Shown: positions 62,362-64,000 of the stretch, piece after piece | Position numbering within the stretch: the stretch's first letter is position 1 | Layout: every line of letters starts with the position of its first letter | Origin: Methanocorpusculum sp. | Lineage (GTDB): Archaea > Halobacteriota > Methanomicrobia > Methanomicrobiales > Methanocorpusculaceae | Direction: 5' to 3' | Length of the DNA stretch: 64,000 nt | Assembly (NCBI GenBank): GCA_017399555.1 | Contig: JAFQBW010000045.1 | Location: forward strand, 1-64,000 | Position numbers and translations under genes: made by a program | The notes under the pieces: generated by a model | The model's database searches: none | Seen by the model: the letters and a program-made list of their open reading frames with translations, nothing else | What the model was told of the DNA's origin: nothing

Positions 62362-62991
62362 TTACTGTTTGGGATGATACAGCCCCCAGTGGTACTTCTC
62401 TGCGGCTAAACGAAGCAGGATAATCACGACCATTCCAAGAGACATGGCAGGAAGCGACCCCGCGGCATTCCAGAGAAGCACGCAGACAACAGCGCCGAGA
62501 ATCGCAGCGCTTGCATAAAACTGCCGGACAAAAATTCCCGGCATGTCTCCGGCAAACACATCACGAAGAACGCCCCCTCCAACGCCGGTAACTACCCCGA
62601 CAAAAACCAGCAGGAACGGGGAAAAGGAAGCAGAGACTGAGTAGGCAGTCTGGATTCCGACAACGGTAAAGGAAGCAAGACCTACTGTATCCATGAGAAG
62701 AAGGACAGTGTCATTTCTTTTCCGGTGGCGGGTTAAAATACGGCGGACCGCCGGGATGCAGAGAATAACTGCAGTCCCTGCCGCAAGAACTGCATAGCTT
62801 GGATCGCGAAATACCGCAGGCGGCGTGATGCCGAGAACAAGATCACGAATAATACCCCCGCCGACTGCAACAATTACTGCGAGCATGAGGATACCGAAGA
62901 TATCCATTTTTTTGGCGATGCCGGTCAAAGCTCCGGAAGCGGCAAAGGCAAGAGTCCCGAGAAATTCAAAAAGCAGGAGGAGGAAGTCCAT
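62362..62991 (-). CDS. Trimeric intracellular cation channel family protein (YadS/UPF0126)
   Basis: The 209-residue membrane protein has seven hydrophobic segments in two repeats. The glycine-rich VAVGGGIIRDLVLG and GVVTGVGGGVLRDVFAGDMP motifs, which mark TRIC family members, appear in each. Bacterial and archaeal members conduct K+ or Na+. The start is ATG 62991, followed at a short distance by the TetR gene, which may regulate it. Confidence 0.85.
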   Translation of the reverse strand: MDFLLLLFEFLGTLAFAASGALTGIAKKMDIFGILMLAVIVAVGGGIIRDLVLGITPPAVFRDPSYAVLAAGTAVILCIPAVRRILTRHRKRNDTVLLLMDTVGLASFTVVGIQTAYSVSASFSPFLLVFVGVVTGVGGGVLRDVFAGDMPGIFVRQFYASAAILGAVVCVLLWNAAGSLPAMSLGMVVIILLRLAAEKYHWGLYHPKQ

Positions 62992-63014
62992 GCACTAGCG
63001 TGGAGCGGGCAGGA

Positions 63015-63653
63015 CTATATAGCTCTGGTTATCGGCAATATCCGGGCAAATATTTTAACAATCGAGCCGACAAGAATCGCCGCAATAATTGTTCCTTCAC
63101 GGACACCGACAAGTGCATGGAGGAAGATAAGACAGAGAACTGCGGCAATGAGAATCTGGGTTGTGTCAGAGATAACACGCACACCGCCGAAGGATTTTCC
63201 GGTGACCTGGGCTAAGACCTGCACAAATCCGTCTCCGGGAAGAACAAGAAGAGATGCGGAGACGCAGAGATATGCGCCAAGGGCGATGATGACACAGCCG
63301 AGGATGACAGTAAGTACTTTGACAAGATAGACCTCCGGGTTGAAAGGAGTAAGAAGCCACATGGCTGCATCAATGAGCCAGCCGACGGGAAACGATATGA
63401 GGAGCTGGGATATCCAGCTTTTGGCGGGCATTTTTCCTTTGAGAAGGATGATTTCAATGAGAACAAGGGCGATGCTGAATAAGATAAGCCAGGTTCCCAT
63501 GGATAGTCCCGGAAGAATAAGAGAAAGAGTATAGGGGATGGAAGATATAGGCGATGTGCCGAGTCCTGCTTTGGTGGTAAGGGCAACGCCGAAGGAGATG
63601 AGGATGAGGCCTGCCGCACAGAAGAAGTACTGCAGGCGTCTGGTAAGTATCAT
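63015..63653 (-). CDS. YczE/YitT-like membrane protein
   Basis: The 212-residue protein has about five or six membrane helices. The N-terminal GVALTTKAGLGTSPISSIPYTL and the later VLPGDGFVQVLAQVTGKSFGGVRVISD are the YczE/YyaS pattern. Function is unknown; the family is common in Firmicutes. It lies immediately upstream of the TRIC gene on the same strand with 23 bases between. Confidence 0.8.
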   Translation of the reverse strand: MILTRRLQYFFCAAGLILISFGVALTTKAGLGTSPISSIPYTLSLILPGLSMGTWLILFSIALVLIEIILLKGKMPAKSWISQLLISFPVGWLIDAAMWLLTPFNPEVYLVKVLTVILGCVIIALGAYLCVSASLLVLPGDGFVQVLAQVTGKSFGGVRVISDTTQILIAAVLCLIFLHALVGVREGTIIAAILVGSIVKIFARILPITRAI

Positions 63654-63689
63654 GCATTAGCGTTTGAATGCAGGATATTTACGCGTTTC

Positions 63690-63788
63690 TTATGAATTGA
63701 GAAGGAATCCTCCGGACACGCCGACAACGGCGACAATAAATCCAATTGTTACCAGAAGAATTACCAGAATAGCTACGGGTTTACTCAT
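63690..63788 (-). CDS. Small single-span membrane protein, 32 aa
   Basis: The frame from ATG 63788 reads MSKPVAILVILLVTIGFIVA and goes on to a Gly-rich stretch ending FLLNS. It is one hydrophobic helix with a short charged head. It lies 58 bases after the DnaJ-like stop and 36 bases before the YczE-like gene. Small membrane proteins of this kind are easily missed; family unknown. Confidence 0.5.
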   Translation of the reverse strand: MSKPVAILVILLVTIGFIVAVVGVSGGFLLNS

Positions 63789-63846
63789 AGAAGATATGAG
63801 GACCGGATACGCAATAAGGCTCCGGATTGCGGCAAAAAAAAGTATG

Positions 63847-64000
63847 TTATTTAAAGAAGCCGCGCTTCTTTTTGTCCTTCTCTTTCGGTTCCTCGTCGGC
63901 AGACTCTGCGCCGTTTTCAATGGCGAGAAGCTTTTCATAGAGTTCCCGTTCTTTTCCGGATATTTTCTTCGGGGTGGCGATGACAATTCTGACAAGCAGA
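63847..64000 (-). CDS. DnaJ-like C-terminus, partial
   Basis: The minus-strand frame enters at the right edge and reads LLVRIVIATPKKISGKERELYEK, then LLAIENGAESADEEPKEKDKK and a basic KKRGFFK end before TAA 63847-63849. The 'L-V-x-x-x-x-x-TPKK-S-x-x-x-x-E-L' pattern is the end of the DnaJ C-terminal domain, followed by a charged tail. The J and zinc domains lie outside the window. Confidence 0.65.
   Translation of the reverse strand, partial: LLVRIVIATPKKISGKERELYEKLLAIENGAESADEEPKEKDKKKRGFFK

Noticed and set aside
63789-63995. Long frame joining the small membrane protein to the right edge
   Set aside because: The DnaJ-like frame occupies the same bases with recognisable protein; the joined frame has none.

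Overview
The window is archaeal chromosome from a methanogenic euryarchaeote, most likely of the order Methanomicrobiales; Methanocorpusculum is my best guess, but it rests on gene content and not on a search. The evidence for archaea is an MCM replicative helicase, an RPA-associated protein, archaeal Lhr, MptD and MptE of tetrahydromethanopterin synthesis, a short CfbA-type chelatase, GatCAB, tRNA genes without encoded CCA, TATA-box promoters about 25-35 bases before transcript starts, and short leaders. The FdhC-type formate channel fits a formate- or H2-using methanogen. Genes are tightly packed, with many 1-11 base overlaps, and no rRNA, IS element, CRISPR array or provirus is visible.

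Layout. 1-6250 is a low-GC defence-type block: the end of a GxxExxY protein, an unknown small gene, and a three-gene restriction-modification-like operon whose methyltransferase is divided between polypeptides. 6250-9000 holds a SAM methyltransferase, cfbA and corA. 9072-13406 runs mcm, mptD, a TPR gene broken by an in-frame TAG, a structured leader or small RNA, and purB. 13424-14808 (minus) is arvA-arvB-arvC, the small-GTPase cluster linked to archaeal vesicle formation. 15007-18274 has two CBS proteins, tRNA-Arg, a TatD hydrolase and tcdA. A 331-base nested palindrome separates it from a minus-strand run 18632-24861 (GNAT, MBL hydrolase, AAA ATPase, radical SAM, mptE, RCK-DHH).

Two near-identical tRNA-Lys units precede an amino-acid ABC transporter (25477-27934) whose binding protein is circularly permuted. 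After it come a tandem PhoU-RCK_C protein, an S1-OB-DHH nuclease-like protein and a small winged-helix protein. 31634-41701 holds an acyl-CoA ligase, fdhC, hisD, tRNA-Gly, a HAD phosphatase, a HTH/DDTD protein, hom with an ACT regulator, dcd and a glycosyltransferase. 41773-43886 carries a flippase-like membrane protein and a ThiS-TtuA sulfur-transfer pair. 43888-54692 (minus) is an information-processing stretch: lhr, a phosphoesterase, an RPA-associated protein, trmJ, topA and gatC-gatA-gatB. The right end carries a bacterial-type thrS, ade, small membrane proteins, SDR, tRNA-Phe, a DHH protein, TetR, two transporter-like membrane proteins and the C-terminus of a probable DnaJ.

The points most worth a second look are the split methyltransferase system, the permuted binding protein, the nested palindrome at 18.3-18.6 kb, the TAG codon in the TPR gene, and the structured RNA before purB.
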